Made by a program: the position numbers and the translations under genes
Notes under the pieces: generated by a model
What the model was told of the DNA's origin: nothing
The model's input: only the letters and a program-made list of their open reading frames with translations
The model's database searches: none
In this document: positions 30,557 to 39,593 of the stretch, in pieces
Layout of the letters: every line of letters starts with the position of its first letter
How positions within the stretch are numbered: position 1 is the stretch's first letter
NCBI GenBank assembly: GCA_038210495.1
Contig: JBBQWR010000040.1
Coordinates: forward strand, 1 to 56,675
DNA from: JBBQWR01 sp038210495
GTDB lineage: Bacteria > Planctomycetota > Planctomycetia > Pirellulales > DATAWG01
Reading direction: 5' to 3'
Length of the DNA stretch: 56,675 nt

Positions 30557-32359
30557 ATGAGCAAAGTCAAAAAGCTGCCGCCGCGGTCCGCCGTCAAACC
30601 GGAAGACTGCTGGAATCTGTCGAGCCTGTTCAAATCCGACGCCCAGTGGGAAACGGCCTTCAAGAAGTGGGAAGCCCAAATTCCGCGGTATGGCGAATTC
30701 GCCGGCAAGCTGGGGGACAGCGCCAAGGCACTTGCCGATTGTCTCGAATTCGATTTGGCCTTCGATCGGCAAGCCGAAAAGCTGGGCACGTACGCCCATT
30801 TGAAAACGGCCGAAGACACGGCCAACAGCGCCTATCAGCGGATGATGGGCCGGTATCGACACGCGGCGAGCATGGCGGGGCAGACCGGCAGTTTTATCCG
30901 CCCCGAGATCATGGCGATCCCGGTGGCCAAGATGAAAAAATTTCTGGCCGCGCCGGAACTGGCGCCCCACAAGCTTACGCTCGAGCGGCTGGTCCGCTAC
31001 AAGCCGCACACGCTCGGCAAGTCGGAAGAACGACTGCTCGCCATGCAATCGCAGATGGCCGACACGGCCAATCAGGCGTTTCGGCAGTTGAACGACGCCG
31101 ATCTGAAGTTCGGCTCGATCAAAGATGAAAAGGGCAAACTGGTCGAGTTGAGCACCTCGTCGTTTTCGGTGTTTCTGCACTCGCCGCAGCGGAGCCTTCG
31201 CAAGGCCGCCTTCCACCAATATTACGCTCAATACGAGGCCCACGAAAATACGCTGGCCGCGACGCTCGGCGGTTCGATTCAGCGCGATGTGTACTACGCC
31301 AAGGTCCGCGAATTCCCCAGCGCCCTGGAATCGGCCCTGTTTGCCGACAACGTGCCGGTCACCGTGTACGACAACCTGATCGAGTCGGTTCATCGCAATT
31401 TGCCCGCCCTGTATCGTTACTACGAGCTGCGGCGACGAAAGATGAAAATCCCCGACGTCCATCAATACGACACCTATGTGCCGATCCTCAGCGAGCAGAG
31501 CAGCCGGCATACCTGGAACCAAGCCGTCAAGCTCGTCGTCGAGTCGCTCGAGCCATTGGGCAGCCAATACTGCGGCGTCCTCGACGCGGGTCTCAACGAC
31601 GGCTGGTGCGACCGCTATCCCAACCAGGGCAAGCAGAGCGGCGCCTTCAGCAGCGGCACGTTCGATGGCGCCCCGTACATCATGATGAACTACCAGCCCG
31701 ACGTGCTGGATCACGTGTTCACATTGGCCCACGAGGCGGGCCACTCGATGCACAGCCACTATTCCGCCAAGCATCAGCCGTATCAGTATTACAATTACAC
31801 GATCTTCGTCGCCGAGGTCGCCAGCACGTTCAACGAACAATTGCTCAGCCGGCACATGATGGCACAGGCGAAGAGCGACGCGGAGCGGGCCTATCTGATC
31901 AACCGCGACATCGACGCGATCCGCGGCACGATCATTCGGCAAACCATGTTCGCCGAGTTCGAGAAAATCTCGCACGCGCTGGTCGAATCGGGCGAGCCAC
32001 TGACGGTCGAAAAGACACGAGGAGTGTACCGCGACCTGCTGGTGAAATACTTCGGCCCCGACTTCACGATCGACGATCAATTGTCGCTGGAGTGCTTCCG
32101 GATCCCGCATTTTTACCATGCATTCTACGTCTACAAATACGCCACCGGCTTGTCGGCGGCCATCGCGCTGGCTGACCGGGTCGTCAATGGCGGGCCGAAG
32201 GAGCTCAACGATTACTTGAGCTTTTTGAAGGGGGGCTGCTCGAAGTGGCCGCTCGATCTACTGCGCGATGCGGGGGTCGACATGGAGCAGCCCGGCCCGG
32301 TCGACACGGCGCTGGCGTATTTCGGGCGGTTGGTCGACGAACTGGATGAATTGCTATAA
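30557..32359 (+). CDS. pepF: Oligoendopeptidase F (M3B metallopeptidase)
   Basis: The 600-aa cytoplasmic zinc peptidase cleaves short peptides. The active site is HEAGH at 392-396 within LAHEAGHSMHSHYSAKHQPY, followed by the downstream metal ligand region VAEVASTFNEQLLSRHM. The N-terminal helical M3 domain (LGTYAHLKTAEDTANSAYQRMMGRY) and the late IPHFYHAFYVYKYATGLSAA segment complete the family pattern. Length is normal. The upstream region carries a palindromic element (30391-30493) that may contain or disturb its promoter. A small secreted protein gene follows after 18 bp. Confidence 0.95.
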   Translation: MSKVKKLPPRSAVKPEDCWNLSSLFKSDAQWETAFKKWEAQIPRYGEFAGKLGDSAKALADCLEFDLAFDRQAEKLGTYAHLKTAEDTANSAYQRMMGRYRHAASMAGQTGSFIRPEIMAIPVAKMKKFLAAPELAPHKLTLERLVRYKPHTLGKSEERLLAMQSQMADTANQAFRQLNDADLKFGSIKDEKGKLVELSTSSFSVFLHSPQRSLRKAAFHQYYAQYEAHENTLAATLGGSIQRDVYYAKVREFPSALESALFADNVPVTVYDNLIESVHRNLPALYRYYELRRRKMKIPDVHQYDTYVPILSEQSSRHTWNQAVKLVVESLEPLGSQYCGVLDAGLNDGWCDRYPNQGKQSGAFSSGTFDGAPYIMMNYQPDVLDHVFTLAHEAGHSMHSHYSAKHQPYQYYNYTIFVAEVASTFNEQLLSRHMMAQAKSDAERAYLINRDIDAIRGTIIRQTMFAEFEKISHALVESGEPLTVEKTRGVYRDLLVKYFGPDFTIDDQLSLECFRIPHFYHAFYVYKYATGLSAAIALADRVVNGGPKELNDYLSFLKGGCSKWPLDLLRDAGVDMEQPGPVDTALAYFGRLVDELDELL

Positions 32360-32377
32360 CCGCGCGGGAGTCGCACC

Positions 32378-32911
32378 ATGATACGTCGCTACTGGATTGC
32401 CCTCATCCCCGGGTTGCTGCTTAGCGCCGCGGCGGCTGGCGCCGACGACGCAGGATTGCCCTTTGAAATCAAGACAAAGCGAGACAACGACAAGTTCGAA
32501 GTTCACGGCGGCAAAGACAAGGTGGTGCTGTCGATCCACAGCCCGTTTGGGATCAGCGAGGCGACCGTCAAGCGAACGGGCGCCGAGTGGCCGGCCGCGA
32601 TGGTCTTGCGACTTCATTTGAGCGGCCTGGAGCGGTTCCACGTTTCAACCGGCAAGCAGACGCTCGACGCCTCCGTGTCGGTTGACAAAGACGGCGTCCA
32701 ATCTCGCGTTTGGAAAGACGGCAAAGAAGAGGCGCCCTTGAAAAAAGGGGCGCCGTTTTGGCTCGATTTTCAAGCGATCGACAAAGACGGCAAACCGGCC
32801 AAGCAATTGCCGAACAAAGAGGGCTATTTCGAGATCCTCCTTCCGAAGGCCGTTTTCGACGGCAATCCGCCGTCCGTCACGATCGGTTGGATCGATTTTT
32901 ATCGGGGCTGA
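32378..32911 (+). CDS. Small secreted hypothetical protein
   Basis: The 177-aa protein has a signal peptide (IRRYWIALIPGLLLSAAAAG, cleaved near AGA). The mature part is a beta-rich domain: FEVHGGKDKVVLSIHSPFGI, then MVLRLHLSGLERFHVSTGK and PSVTIGWIDFYRG. The final GWIDFYR ending is distinctive and I think it recurs in planctomycete proteins, though no family name comes to mind. It sits 18 bp after pepF and may be co-transcribed, but nothing links the functions. Confidence 0.7.
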   Translation: MIRRYWIALIPGLLLSAAAAGADDAGLPFEIKTKRDNDKFEVHGGKDKVVLSIHSPFGISEATVKRTGAEWPAAMVLRLHLSGLERFHVSTGKQTLDASVSVDKDGVQSRVWKDGKEEAPLKKGAPFWLDFQAIDKDGKPAKQLPNKEGYFEILLPKAVFDGNPPSVTIGWIDFYRG

Positions 32912-33065
32912 CAATTCGTTAGTGGTTGTCAGCGGCGGTTTGCCTTGACACTTCGGCGCCATCCGCGCTAGGATTCCTTGCCGTGACGCGGCCGCAAACA
33001 ATTGCGGCTGTTTCTTTTCTTCCGCTCCGTTTTCGCGCCTTGCGCCGTCCTCAATTTCGTCTCCA

Positions 33066-36047
33066 ATGCCTTCGCAAAGTCGTCAAACTCGATTGCCTGG
33101 CCTTGAGACGGACGATTGTCCGCCGGTCAGTCCGGCGACGCCGAAGCCAAATGGCGAGGTTGTCCCGTCAAGCATCGCGGATGACGTTGTTGGGCCAAGC
33201 GAAATCGAGACGCCCGCGACAAGCACGGCGCCGCCGGCAAGTCTGGCCGGCAAGACCGTCTATGTCATCGACTCGCATTCGCTGATCTTTCAGGTGTTCC
33301 ACGCGATCGCCGAGATGACGAGTCCCGGCGGACAGCCGGTCAGCGCGGTGTTTGGATTTACGCGAGATATTTTGGGTATTCTCGAGCAGAAAAAGCCGGA
33401 CTACCTGTTCTGCGCCTTCGACATGCCGGGACCGACGTTTCGCCACGAACTGTTCACCGGCTACAAAGAGCACCGCAGCGCGATGCCCGTCGATCTTGTG
33501 CCGCAAATCGCGTCGATCTGGCGCGTGCTGAAAACGATGGGCATTCCCGTCGTCAGCGAGCCCGGCTATGAGGCCGACGACGTGCTGGCCACGATCGCCA
33601 AAATCACCGCCGAGCGCGGCGGCGACTGCGTACTCGTGACGGGCGACAAGGATTGCCGCCAACTGCTCGGCGACCGGGTGAAGATGCTGAACATCCGCAA
33701 GAATCAGCTGTTCGACGCCGCCGCGCTACTCGAAGACTGGGGCATTCGGCCGGAGCAGGTCGTCGATTATCAAGCGCTCGTCGGCGACCCGGTCGACAAT
33801 GTGCCGGGCGTGCCCCTCATCGGGCCGAAGCTGGCTCGCGAAATGTTGCAAAAATATGAAACGCTCGAAAACCTGTTCGACCACGTCGACGAGATCGCCG
33901 GCGAAAAGCGGAAGCAAAATCTGATCGCGGGCAAAGAACAAGCGTTCGCGAGCCGGCGACTCGCCGCGCTCAAGACCGACACGCCGGTGGCCCTCGACTG
34001 GTCGGCCGCCGAGACTTCGCGCCACGATCCGTCAGCGGCTCGCGATCTGTTCGCGGAATTCGGATTCCATAGTCTCACGCAAAAGATGCGCGATCTCGCA
34101 CCGGTCGCCAAACCGGTCTGGGTCGCCAAATATGAAGCGATCGACACGCCCGAGAAGCTCCGCGATTTGGTCGCGGAAATGAGCAAGCAAGCGAGCATCT
34201 CGGTCGATACGGAAACGACTTGCATCGCGCCACGCTGGGCGCAGATTGTCGGTTACTCGTTCTGTTGGAAGGATGGCGAGGCGTATTACGTCCCCGTGCG
34301 CGGCCCGGCGGGCTCCAACCATCTTGATCCGGTCGAAACGCTCGAAGCCCTGCGGCCCGTGCTGGAAAATCCCCGCATCGGCAAGGTCGGCCAGAACATC
34401 AAATACGACGCGATCGTGCTCCGTTCGACGGGCGTTCATCTCGCCGGCATCGAGTTCGACACGATGGTCGCCAGCTACCTGATCGACGCCGGCGAGCGGA
34501 ACCACAATCTCGATGAGCTTTCCGCCCGCTATTTGGACCACACGACCACGAAGATTTCCGAACTAATCGGCGCCGGCAAGCAGCAAAAGCGGATGGACGA
34601 AGTGCCGCTCGAGCAAATCACGCATTACGCGGCCGAAGACGCCGACGTCGCCTGGCGGCTGCGGCCAATGCTAGCGGCCAAGCTCCGCGAGACGACCTGC
34701 GAGCGACGGTACGAAGATGTCGAGCGACCGCTGATCGATGTGCTCGTAGAGCTCGAATACAACGGCATTCGGGTCGACGTCGATCGCCTCAAGCAGCTTA
34801 GCGACCAATACGGCGAGCGGCTGACGACGCTCGAGCAAGAGATTTTTGAACTCGCGGGCCGGCCGTTCAACATCGGCTCGCCAAAACAGTTGCAGCAGGT
34901 ACTGTTCGAAGAGCAAAAGCTGCCTCGGCTTCGGCGGAACAAAACGGGCGCCAGCACTGATGCCGACGTGCTCGAGGAGCTCGCCCGGCAACATCCGTTG
35001 CCCGCCAAGATCATCGAGTATCGCCAATACTCGAAGCTCAAGAATACCTATGTCGATGCCTTGCCGGCGCTGGTCCATCCCACGACCGGGCGCGTCCACA
35101 CATCGTTCAACCAATCGGTCGCCGCGACGGGCCGACTCAGTTCGAGCGATCCGAATCTGCAAAACATCCCGATCCGCACGAAAGAAGGCCGCGAAATTCG
35201 CTCGGCGTTCTTGCCCGGCTACGATGGCTGGCGGCTGGTGGCAGCCGATTATTCGCAGATCGAACTGCGGGTGCTGGCCCACTTCTCCGGGGACGAATCG
35301 CTCCGAGATTCATTCGCCCGCGACGAGGATATTCACACTCGCGTGGCCAGCGAGGTGTATCACGTGCCGCTGACGGGCGTGACCTCGGAAATGCGGCGCG
35401 TGGCGAAGGCGGTGAACTTCGGCGTGATCTACGGCCAAAGCCCTTTTGGTCTGTCAAAAATGTTAGGAATCGATCAGGGCCAGGCGGCCGATTTTATCCG
35501 GGCCTACTTTGCCGGTTACCCAGGGGTTAGTGCCTTTCTGGATCAGACGATCGCCGAGTGCCGGAGAAATGGCTTTGTTAGCACGATATTAGGGCGCCGC
35601 CGGACGATTCGGGGCATGGAGGAACGGAAGCCCAAATTCGCATCACGATCCGCGCCCCCCGAACCTATCGAGGACGAGTCGCTTGTTGGTGAGGAGGGAG
35701 ACTCAATTGAAGCGAGTGCCGCGCAAGACCGCGGCAAGAGCGACGTTTTAAGGCAAAAGTCGCTCGCCGAAAGGACGGCCATAAATACTGTCATTCAAGG
35801 TTCCGCGGCCGATTTAATCAAGCTGGCGATGATAAATATCCAACGCCGATTGAAGTCCGAGAGCTTCCTGGCACGGATGCTGCTACAGATCCACGACGAA
35901 CTCATGTTCGAGTCCCCGCCACAAGAAGTCGATCGGCTCGTGCAACTCGTCCAGGCCGAGATGGCACGCGTCATGCCACTGGCCGTGCCGCTCAAGGTCG
36001 ATGTCAAAACAGGGTTAAATTGGGCGGATTGCGAGCCCTGGATTTGA
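33066..36047 (+). CDS. polA: DNA polymerase I
   Basis: The 993-aa enzyme contains all three modules. The 5' nuclease domain begins near residue 58 (VYVIDSHSLIFQVFHAI) after a proline/serine-rich extension. A proofreading exonuclease begins near 376 (SVDTETT, NIKYDAIVL, YAAEDADVAW, so the DxE and YxxxD residues are kept). The polymerase has motif A DYSQIELRVLA (about 727), motif B RRVAKAVNFGVIYGQSPFG (about 777) and motif C QIHDELMFE (about 940). Between GRRRTIRG and ERTAINTVIQGSAADL it carries about 40 extra acidic/charged residues (about 853-895) where E. coli has only a short turn. The start at 33066 adds an unusual 57-residue tail; a later start is possible. coaE follows. Confidence 0.95.
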   Translation: MPSQSRQTRLPGLETDDCPPVSPATPKPNGEVVPSSIADDVVGPSEIETPATSTAPPASLAGKTVYVIDSHSLIFQVFHAIAEMTSPGGQPVSAVFGFTRDILGILEQKKPDYLFCAFDMPGPTFRHELFTGYKEHRSAMPVDLVPQIASIWRVLKTMGIPVVSEPGYEADDVLATIAKITAERGGDCVLVTGDKDCRQLLGDRVKMLNIRKNQLFDAAALLEDWGIRPEQVVDYQALVGDPVDNVPGVPLIGPKLAREMLQKYETLENLFDHVDEIAGEKRKQNLIAGKEQAFASRRLAALKTDTPVALDWSAAETSRHDPSAARDLFAEFGFHSLTQKMRDLAPVAKPVWVAKYEAIDTPEKLRDLVAEMSKQASISVDTETTCIAPRWAQIVGYSFCWKDGEAYYVPVRGPAGSNHLDPVETLEALRPVLENPRIGKVGQNIKYDAIVLRSTGVHLAGIEFDTMVASYLIDAGERNHNLDELSARYLDHTTTKISELIGAGKQQKRMDEVPLEQITHYAAEDADVAWRLRPMLAAKLRETTCERRYEDVERPLIDVLVELEYNGIRVDVDRLKQLSDQYGERLTTLEQEIFELAGRPFNIGSPKQLQQVLFEEQKLPRLRRNKTGASTDADVLEELARQHPLPAKIIEYRQYSKLKNTYVDALPALVHPTTGRVHTSFNQSVAATGRLSSSDPNLQNIPIRTKEGREIRSAFLPGYDGWRLVAADYSQIELRVLAHFSGDESLRDSFARDEDIHTRVASEVYHVPLTGVTSEMRRVAKAVNFGVIYGQSPFGLSKMLGIDQGQAADFIRAYFAGYPGVSAFLDQTIAECRRNGFVSTILGRRRTIRGMEERKPKFASRSAPPEPIEDESLVGEEGDSIEASAAQDRGKSDVLRQKSLAERTAINTVIQGSAADLIKLAMINIQRRLKSESFLARMLLQIHDELMFESPPQEVDRLVQLVQAEMARVMPLAVPLKVDVKTGLNWADCEPWI

Positions 36048-36104
36048 TGGTTTGAGTTCGCGCATTGGTGATGTGTTAATGACCGACTGCGGAAATCAGT
36101 TCGC

Positions 36105-36704
36105 ATGAAAATCATTGGATTGCTAGGGGGAGTGGCGAGCGGAAAGAGTATCGTCGCGGAGAAATTCAGGAATCGCGGCGCCGTCGTGTTAGACGCGGAT
36201 CGGGCGGGGCACGAAGTCCTCCGACTTGCGGAAGTTCAAGAGGCGGTTCGGCGCCACTTCGGTCCGGAGGTGTTTACCAGTGAGGGGGCCGTCGACCGTA
36301 AGGCGCTGGCCCGAATCGTTTTTGCGCCGTCACCCGCTGGTCCGCGAGAACTTTTGACGCTAGAGAAAATTACCCATCCGGAAATTCGCCGACGATTGAT
36401 TCAGCAAATCCAGCAAGCGACGGTCGCCGGATCGCCAGCCGCCATTTTGGATGCTCCGGTCATGTTAAAATCGGGTTGGGATCGGATTTGCGACGTAATA
36501 GCTTTTGTCGACTGCCCCGAGACGCTACGGCGAAGTCGTGCGGTAGCTAGAGGTTGGAGCGAGAAGGATTTCAGCGCCCGCGAGGCCTCGCAAGAGAGTA
36601 TCGAAGCGAAACGAGCCCGCGCGGATTTTGTAATAGATAACTCGGGGTCGCTGGAGTATACTGAGACGCAGATCGAACGGCTTTGGCACTCCCTCGTCGG
36701 CTAG
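36105..36704 (+). CDS. coaE: Dephospho-CoA kinase
   Basis: The 199-aa kinase phosphorylates the 3' hydroxyl of dephospho-CoA, the last step of CoA synthesis. It has the P-loop GGVASGKS (8-15), LDADRAGHEVL (the conserved DxD-like start of the CoA domain), ITHPEIRRRL and an FVIDNSGSLEYTETQIERLW ending typical of CoaE. Length is normal. It lies 57 bp after polA, and the pair probably forms an operon. Together with the last 600 bp of polA its third-position GC looks lower than in neighbouring genes. Confidence 0.93.
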   Translation: MKIIGLLGGVASGKSIVAEKFRNRGAVVLDADRAGHEVLRLAEVQEAVRRHFGPEVFTSEGAVDRKALARIVFAPSPAGPRELLTLEKITHPEIRRRLIQQIQQATVAGSPAAILDAPVMLKSGWDRICDVIAFVDCPETLRRSRAVARGWSEKDFSAREASQESIEAKRARADFVIDNSGSLEYTETQIERLWHSLVG

Positions 36705-37051
36705 TCCTGCCCAATTGATTGCCGAAGGTCGCGGCGACCCCGGTTCCCACCGTCTGTCAAGGTCGTAGATTTGTAGCTGTCCGATTTGCGACGCCCTTTG
36801 GGGGCGGCTGCCTGTTTGATGTCTTCGCGTGGCGTCACACGCGATCGACTCACGAATAATCATTCCCTTACATTCGCCGGGCTAACCCGTGCGATATTTC
36901 CGCGTTGCATAGTGAACGATGCGAGCCGCTCCGGCGTCTCAGTGGCTAAAAGACCGTCCCCGCTTGCGGTCATATACCTTGCCGATTACCCCACCGCCGG
37001 CGCCGTTCGTGCTCTGGCAAACGAGTTCCTGTCTTAGACGAGTAGAGAAAG
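36705..37051. other. Non-coding gap before rho
   Basis: No supported gene is seen. A long leader is usual for rho, which commonly represses its own transcription through premature termination. The stretch is richer in A/T near 36780-36900 and ends in GAGAAAGATG just before the start. A frame at 36786-37037 lacks family features and is not called. Confidence 0.4.
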
Positions 37052-38500
37052 ATGATCATGGCTGAGAATCGAGGCGTCAAGCTACGCAAGCCCGCCGTTC
37101 ATGTCGAAGAGCCGGCGCCGATCGACGAATCCAATTTGGCCGAGCCGTTGTCGTTGGCCGAAGAATTGGCCCAAGAGGCCGAACTGGGCATCAGCCACGA
37201 CGAAGAGACGGACGAGCGCTACGAGCAAATCAAGCAAGGCGACATCCACATCGCCGAGCTGCAGCGGATGACGATGCCGCAACTCATCGATCAGGCTCGC
37301 ACGGAGAAGCTGACCGACTTCACGGGCATCAAGAAGCAGGACTTGATTTTCAAGATCCTCAAAGAGCGCGTGAAGCTCAACGGCCTGATGTTCGGCGAGG
37401 GGACGCTGGAGATTCTGCCCGATGGTTTTGGTTTTCTCCGCAGTCCCGATTACCACTATCTTTCCTGCCCCGACGATATTTACGTCTCGCCGAGTCAAAT
37501 CCGGCGGTTCGGCTTGCGAACGGGCGCGACGGTGTCGGGGCAAATTCGCCCGCCCAAGGAGAACGAGCGCTATTTCGCGCTGCTCCGCGTCGAGGCGATC
37601 AACTATCAAGATCCCAACAAGCTGACGGAGAAGGTCTTCTTCGACGATCTCACGCCGCTGCATCCCGTGCAGCGGATCGTGCTCGAGACGTCTGCCGACG
37701 AAGTCAATATGCGGGTCGTCGATATGATCGTGCCGATTGGTTTCGGACAGCGCGGGCTGATCGTCAGTCCGCCGCGGGCCGGCAAGACGATCATCATGCA
37801 GAAGATGGCCAAGAGCGTGTTGACCAACTATCCGGATTGCTACGTGATCATGCTTTTGATCGATGAGCGTCCGGAGGAAGTCACCGACATGGAGCGGCAG
37901 GTAAAAGGCTCCAACTGCGAAGTGATCAGTTCCACGTTCGATGAGCCGGCGTCGCGGCACATTCAGGTGTCGGAGATGGTTATCGAAAAGGCGAAGCGGA
38001 TGGTCGAATACGGTTACAATGTCGTGATTTTCTTGGACTCGATCACCCGGTTGGCGCGAGCTTGGAATTCGGAATGCCCCCATTCGGGCAAAATCCTCTC
38101 GGGTGGCGTCGACGCCAACGCCCTGCAGCGGCCGAAGCGCTTCTTCGGCTCCGCGAGAAAGGTCGAAGAAGGGGGCTCGCTGACGATCCTCGCCACGGCC
38201 TTGATCGACACGGGCAGCAGGATGGACGAGGTCATTTTCGAGGAGTTCAAGGGAACCGGCAACTTGGAAATCGTGCTGGATCGCCGCTTGGTCGATAAGA
38301 GAATTTGGCCCGCGATCGATATCAACGCTAGCGGGACGCGCCGCGAGGAGATGCTGCTCGATCCGGAGGAGTACCGCCGGATTTGCATGCTCCGCCGCGT
38401 GCTCACCGACATGAACCCGCCAGACGCGATGGAGCTCTTGGTCACGCGGTTGGGCAAAACCAAAACGAACGCCGAATTCCTGATGAGCATGAAGTCGTAG
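37052..38500 (+). CDS. rho: Transcription termination factor Rho
   Basis: The 482-aa hexameric RNA helicase ends transcripts at rut sites. It has an acidic N-terminal extension (about 1-65), the Rho N-domain (MTMPQLIDQARTEKLTDFTG), the cold-shock-like RNA site GFGFLRSPDYHYLSCPDDIYVS, Walker A SPPRAGKT (about 239-246), Walker B VVIFLDSITRLARAWN, the Q-loop region GKILSGGVDANALQRPKRFFGSARKVEEGGSLT and the R-loop GTGNLEIVLDRRL. The start may be ATG 37052 or 37058. ribH, nusB and ftsY follow in the same direction with short gaps. Confidence 0.97.
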   Translation: MIMAENRGVKLRKPAVHVEEPAPIDESNLAEPLSLAEELAQEAELGISHDEETDERYEQIKQGDIHIAELQRMTMPQLIDQARTEKLTDFTGIKKQDLIFKILKERVKLNGLMFGEGTLEILPDGFGFLRSPDYHYLSCPDDIYVSPSQIRRFGLRTGATVSGQIRPPKENERYFALLRVEAINYQDPNKLTEKVFFDDLTPLHPVQRIVLETSADEVNMRVVDMIVPIGFGQRGLIVSPPRAGKTIIMQKMAKSVLTNYPDCYVIMLLIDERPEEVTDMERQVKGSNCEVISSTFDEPASRHIQVSEMVIEKAKRMVEYGYNVVIFLDSITRLARAWNSECPHSGKILSGGVDANALQRPKRFFGSARKVEEGGSLTILATALIDTGSRMDEVIFEEFKGTGNLEIVLDRRLVDKRIWPAIDINASGTRREEMLLDPEEYRRICMLRRVLTDMNPPDAMELLVTRLGKTKTNAEFLMSMKS

Positions 38501-38534
38501 CGCCCCCTTCCTTGAGCGAAATCCCCCGCCCACA

Positions 38535-39047
38535 ATGTCCAAAACCTATCGCGGCTCGTTGTCGGCGACCGCCGGCCGCTGGGCAATTGTCGTTTCGGAA
38601 TATAGTGCGACAATTACGACGAAGCTGTTGGACGGCGCCGTGAGCACGCTGGTTGCCCACGGCGTGGCCGACGACGCAGTCGATATTTACTGGACGCCCG
38701 GGGCGTTCGAATTGCCGATCGTGGCGGACCGTTTGGCCCATGCCGGTTTGCATGTGGCCGTGCTGGCGCTGGGGGCCGTGATCCGCGGCGATACGACTCA
38801 CGATCAACATATCAATCGGGCCGTGAGCATGGCGCTCATGGAGACCGGGCTGCACTCGGGCGTGCCGGTGCTGCTGGGCGTGCTAACGTGCGACTCGCTC
38901 GAACAGGCGATCCACCGCGCGGGAGGGAATGTCGGCAATAAAGGAGTAGAATGCGCCGAAGCCGCGTTGAAAATGGTTAGCCTGCTTGAGCAATTGCCAA
39001 AGATTGAGGGCGCCACTGTTGGCTCGTCCAGCAGTGCAGCCTGCTAG
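38535..39047 (+). CDS. ribH: 6,7-dimethyl-8-ribityllumazine synthase
   Basis: The 170-aa riboflavin-pathway enzyme joins 5-amino-6-ribitylaminouracil with dihydroxybutanone phosphate. The motifs are VSEYSATITTKLLDGAV, WTPGAFELPIVADRL, LGAVIRGDTTHDQHINRAVS (catalytic histidine in DTTHDQH) and PVLLGVLTCDSLEQAIHRAGGNVGNKG. The C-terminus is slightly extended. It starts 35 bp after rho and precedes nusB by 75 bp; ribH-nusB adjacency is widespread in bacteria. Confidence 0.96.
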   Translation: MSKTYRGSLSATAGRWAIVVSEYSATITTKLLDGAVSTLVAHGVADDAVDIYWTPGAFELPIVADRLAHAGLHVAVLALGAVIRGDTTHDQHINRAVSMALMETGLHSGVPVLLGVLTCDSLEQAIHRAGGNVGNKGVECAEAALKMVSLLEQLPKIEGATVGSSSSAAC

Positions 39048-39122
39048 CACTCGTGAACAAACACTGCTGGGCAAGCCCGCAGTGGCACCCGACGCCCTCG
39101 GCGACCGCCGAGTGACACCCAA

Positions 39123-39530
39123 ATGTCTCGACGAAGCAAAGCTCGTGAAGTGGCGCTGCAAGTGCTCTATCAAGACGACGTGAATCCGACCGTGGATTCG
39201 CTGGTCGTCGACGAGTTCGTTCGCGCGCGGCTCAAGCAGGATGAGCTCGTGGGTTTCGCGCGGTCGTTGATTGCTGGAGTTCGCCGTAACCGCACCGAAC
39301 TCGATGTTCTGCTGGCCAAGACGGCCGACCACTGGAGCCTGGAGCGAATGGCGGCGACCGATCGCAATGTGCTTCGGCTTGGGGCTTACGAAATTTTGTA
39401 CACCGAGACGCCCGGTCGAGTGGCGATTAACGAGGCCGTCGAATTGGCCAAGCGATTCGGCATCGCCCACTCCGCTCACTTCGTCAACGGGATCCTCGAC
39501 AAGTTTTTGGAAGGCCACAGCGTCAATTAG
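39123..39530 (+). CDS. nusB: Transcription antitermination factor NusB
   Basis: The 135-aa all-helical RNA-binding protein works with NusE at boxA sites in rRNA transcripts. The sequence SRRSKAREVALQVLYQDDVN at the start, GVRRNRTELDVLLAKTADHWSLERMAATDRNVLRLGAYEILY in the middle and VAINEAVELAKRFG near the end are standard. It lies between ribH and ftsY. Confidence 0.95.
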   Translation: MSRRSKAREVALQVLYQDDVNPTVDSLVVDEFVRARLKQDELVGFARSLIAGVRRNRTELDVLLAKTADHWSLERMAATDRNVLRLGAYEILYTETPGRVAINEAVELAKRFGIAHSAHFVNGILDKFLEGHSVN

Positions 39531-39593
39531 CGTCGCCTCCCTTTCTCTTTTTCCCTGGCGGCTCGCCAGGCAATTGTCTCGAAAGCGATTCTC

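Noticed and set aside
30536..32119. Long antisense frame of 527 codons opposite pepF
   Set aside because: Mirror of pepF codon usage, no start context and no recognisable domain.
36786..37037. A small gene upstream of rho
   Set aside because: 83 codons without a ribosome-binding site or family pattern; more likely part of the rho leader.
37082..38542. Long antisense frame of 486 codons opposite rho
   Set aside because: It is the shadow of the rho reading frame in GC-rich DNA; its residues are Arg/His-rich with no family motif.
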